DNA of 7,712 bases, from assembly GCA_903930665.1 (NCBI GenBank), contig CAIYZI010000399.1:1-7712 (forward strand). Direction: 5' to 3'. Source of the DNA: an uncultured beta proteobacterium. GTDB taxonomy: Bacteria; Pseudomonadota; Gammaproteobacteria; Burkholderiales; Burkholderiaceae. Under the pieces are notes generated by a model that worked only from the letters and a program-made list of their open reading frames with translations, was not told the DNA's origin and searched no databases. A program made the position numbers and the translations under genes. This document shows, piece after piece, positions 5,923 to 7,712 of this stretch (its first letter is position 1; each line of letters begins with the position of its first letter).

Positions 5923-6843
5923 ATGTTTGAACTTCTTGGAATCACCCCTCAAGGGCTTGTAGCCCAGCTCTTGGTGGGGCTGATTAATGGTTCGTTTTAT
6001 GCCATTTTAAGTTTGGGGTTGGCCATTATTTTTGGCCTCCTCAATATTATTAATTTTTCTCATGGTGCTCAATACACTATGGGTGCTTTTGTGGCGTGGA
6101 TTGGATTAACGCAAATTAGTCAGTGGTTTGGATTTCCCGATTTATCAATTAATTATTGGTTTGCATTAATTTTTGTTCCATTAGTGATGGCGGGTTTTGG
6201 GTTAATTATTGAGCGAACCATGCTTAGACGCCTCTATCACCTCGACCATCTCTATGGTTTGCTATTGACGTTTGGATTGGCGCTAATTATTGAAGGCATG
6301 TTGCGTCATTGGTATGGCATCTCAGGCGAAAGCTACCCAGCACCGGAAATATTACAAGGCGCAATACCCTTAGATTCAATTGGCATCATCTTGCCGAAAT
6401 ATCGTATTTGGGTTGTGTTTATATCTTTAACTGTTTGTTTTTCAACTTGGTTTGTAATTGAGCGAACTAAACTGGGCGCATATTTACGCGCAGGAACGGA
6501 GAATCCAAAATTACTTCAAGCTTTTGGTATCAATGTTCCCCTCATGATTTCGTTGGCTTATGCCTACGGCGTTGGGCTTGCTGGCTTTGCTGGTGTTTTA
6601 GCTGCACCCATTTTTCAAGTAAATCCATTGATGGGTTCCAACCTCATCATTGTTGTTTTTGCGGTAGTGGTTATAGGTGGTATGGGTTCAATCATGGGCG
6701 CCATTCTGACTGGTCTTGCATTGGGTCTGGTTGAGGCGCTTACTAAAGTTTTCTACCCAGAGGCCTCGGGCGTGGTTATTTTTGTCATTATGGTGATCGT
6801 ATTGCTTATTCGCCCCGCGGGTCTTTTTGGCAGAGAGAAATAA
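5923..6843 (+). CDS. livH: HAAT/Liv-type ABC transporter permease LivH
   Basis: This 306-residue inner-membrane permease forms half of the translocation path. About eight hydrophobic segments are visible, near residues 12-40, 48-66, 78-97, 111-126, 162-180, 207-230, 240-270 and 283-297. The N-terminal NGSFYAILSLGLAIIFGLLN (22-41) and NFSHGAQYTMGAF (44-56) are typical LivH signatures. The cytoplasmic coupling loop that contacts an ATPase is around RAGTENPKLLQAFGINV (189-205), followed by GGMGS at 252-256. Length is normal for LivH. It begins 18 nt after the binding-protein stop with no strong ribosome site, so expression probably depends on the upstream operon. It is 2 nt from livM. Confidence 0.92.
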   Translation: MFELLGITPQGLVAQLLVGLINGSFYAILSLGLAIIFGLLNIINFSHGAQYTMGAFVAWIGLTQISQWFGFPDLSINYWFALIFVPLVMAGFGLIIERTMLRRLYHLDHLYGLLLTFGLALIIEGMLRHWYGISGESYPAPEILQGAIPLDSIGIILPKYRIWVVFISLTVCFSTWFVIERTKLGAYLRAGTENPKLLQAFGINVPLMISLAYAYGVGLAGFAGVLAAPIFQVNPLMGSNLIIVVFAVVVIGGMGSIMGAILTGLALGLVEALTKVFYPEASGVVIFVIMVIVLLIRPAGLFGREK

Positions 6844-6845
6844 TC

Positions 6846-7712
6846 ATGAGCCCAAAATTAAAAGCGCTTTATATTGCGTTGGTTTTTATAGCTTTACTCT
6901 TGCCATTTCAGGACTTTATTTATTTAGTTTTTGCAATGAAAGTGCTGTGTTTTGCATTGTTTGCTTGCGCCTTCAATCTATTACTAGGGTTTACGGGCTT
7001 ACTTTCGTTCGGCCATGCCGCCTTCTTCGGGACCTCCGCTTACATCACTGCTTATTTTTGTAAGCAGTTAGGCTTATCACCTGAGGCTGGCATTGTTCTA
7101 GGCGTTCTTGGTTCTGGTGCGCTTGGTTGGCTGATGGGCTCTCTGGCCATTCGTCGACAAGGCATTTATTTTGCGATGGTCACTTTAGCCCTGTCCCAAA
7201 TGGTGTACTTTTTAGCAGTCCAACTCCCGTTTACTGGTGGCGAGGATGGAATTCAAGGGGTCCCTCGCGGAACTTTGTTTGGATTGATTGATTTAAGTAT
7301 TGATACCAATATGTACTATTTTGTATTGGCAGTATTTCTTTTGGGTTTTGCACTCATTATGCGAATTGTTCACTCACCATTTGGTCAAGTATTAAAAGCA
7401 ATCCGTGAGAATGAACCCCGAGCTATTTCTCTTGGTTACAACGTCGATCGCTTTAAATTAATCTCTTTTGTTATCTCCGCCGCCCTATCAGGTTTGGCGG
7501 GATCCATGAAATCCTTAGTATTTCAATTGGCAACACTAACCGATGTTCATTGGCATATGTCGGGTGAGGTTGTTTTGATGACCCTGTTGGGTGGTATGGG
7601 CACCATTTTAGGCCCAGTAGTTGGCGCTAGTATTGTGGTCGGCTTACAAAATTATCTGGCAAATATCGGCTCCTGGAGCACTATTGCTACAGGCTTCATA
7701 TTTGTAGTTTGT
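6846..7712 (+). CDS. livM: HAAT/Liv-type ABC transporter permease LivM, 3' end cut by window
   Basis: This is the second inner-membrane permease, pairing with LivH. From ATG 6846, 289 codons read without a stop to the window edge. The LivM motif GLLSFGHAAFFG is at 51-62, the family TGGxDG appears as TGGEDG at 130-135, the coupling loop is around KAIRENEPRAISLGYNV (184-200), and LLGGMGTILGP is at 247-257. Hydrophobic segments span roughly 7-30, 33-55, 82-101, 108-127, 157-172, 205-228 and 240-268. The start lies 2 nt after the livH stop, with a GAGAG-like weak ribosome site. Family members are usually some tens of residues longer, so only the last segment and tail are missing. Confidence 0.92.
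   Translation, partial: MSPKLKALYIALVFIALLLPFQDFIYLVFAMKVLCFALFACAFNLLLGFTGLLSFGHAAFFGTSAYITAYFCKQLGLSPEAGIVLGVLGSGALGWLMGSLAIRRQGIYFAMVTLALSQMVYFLAVQLPFTGGEDGIQGVPRGTLFGLIDLSIDTNMYYFVLAVFLLGFALIMRIVHSPFGQVLKAIRENEPRAISLGYNVDRFKLISFVISAALSGLAGSMKSLVFQLATLTDVHWHMSGEVVLMTLLGGMGTILGPVVGASIVVGLQNYLANIGSWSTIATGFIFVVC

Noticed and set aside
6827..7063. Small 78-residue protein overlapping livH and livM
   Set aside because: It is an out-of-frame reading of livM. The livM frame from 6846 carries clear permease motifs and runs to the window end.
1..7712. CRISPR array, tRNA/rRNA, insertion sequence or phage genes
   Set aside because: No regularly spaced repeats, cloverleaf, transposase motif or terminal inverted repeat pair was seen. 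Genes are densely packed and all on one strand.

Overview
The window suggests a low-GC betaproteobacterium of the Burkholderiales, most like the small-genome freshwater genus Polynucleobacter. This rests on the GyrB sequence style (a KFDDKH segment followed by the SAAEI and TELHAGGKFD motifs), a DUF3717-type small protein that I know from Burkholderiales, and a moderately AT-rich composition throughout. It is recognition from memory, not a database result. Every gene reads on the + strand, and both ends of the window cut genes.

Region 1 (1-3086) is a gyrB-led cluster. It holds a 5'-truncated DNA gyrase subunit B gene, a SET-domain lysine methyltransferase starting 3 nt after the gyrB stop, and a 74-residue DUF3717-type protein 17 nt further on. 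The gyrB reading frame is recognisable only from about position 112. The preceding ~108 bases are AT-rich, carry stops in the gyrB frame, and do not encode the missing first ~81 residues. The N-terminal ATP-binding motifs are therefore absent. This is either a contig-end artefact or a real junction.

Region 2 (3087-3195) is a short intergenic stretch. It contains a bipartite inverted repeat around the DUF3717 stop codon, an extended -10-like element, and a hairpin whose right arm overlaps the Shine-Dalgarno sequence of the next gene.

Region 3 (3196-7712) is a hydrophobic-amino-acid-type (HAAT/Liv) ABC importer operon in the order livG-livF-SBP-livH-livM. It has two ATPases with a 4-bp overlap, a secreted solute-binding protein with a strong ribosome site, and two permeases, the last cut by the window end. 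The binding protein should capture a small solute in the periplasm and deliver it to the LivH/LivM channel, driven by the LivG/LivF pair. The substrate cannot be read from the sequence. Branched-chain amino acids are the family default, but urea, amides or aromatic acids are used by relatives.

No wholly new system is evident. The points most worth a second look are the gyrB 5' junction, the asymmetric ATPase pair (LivF has Arg in place of the Walker A Lys), the SET enzyme with an altered NHSCxPN motif beside gyrB, and the hairpin over the livG ribosome site.
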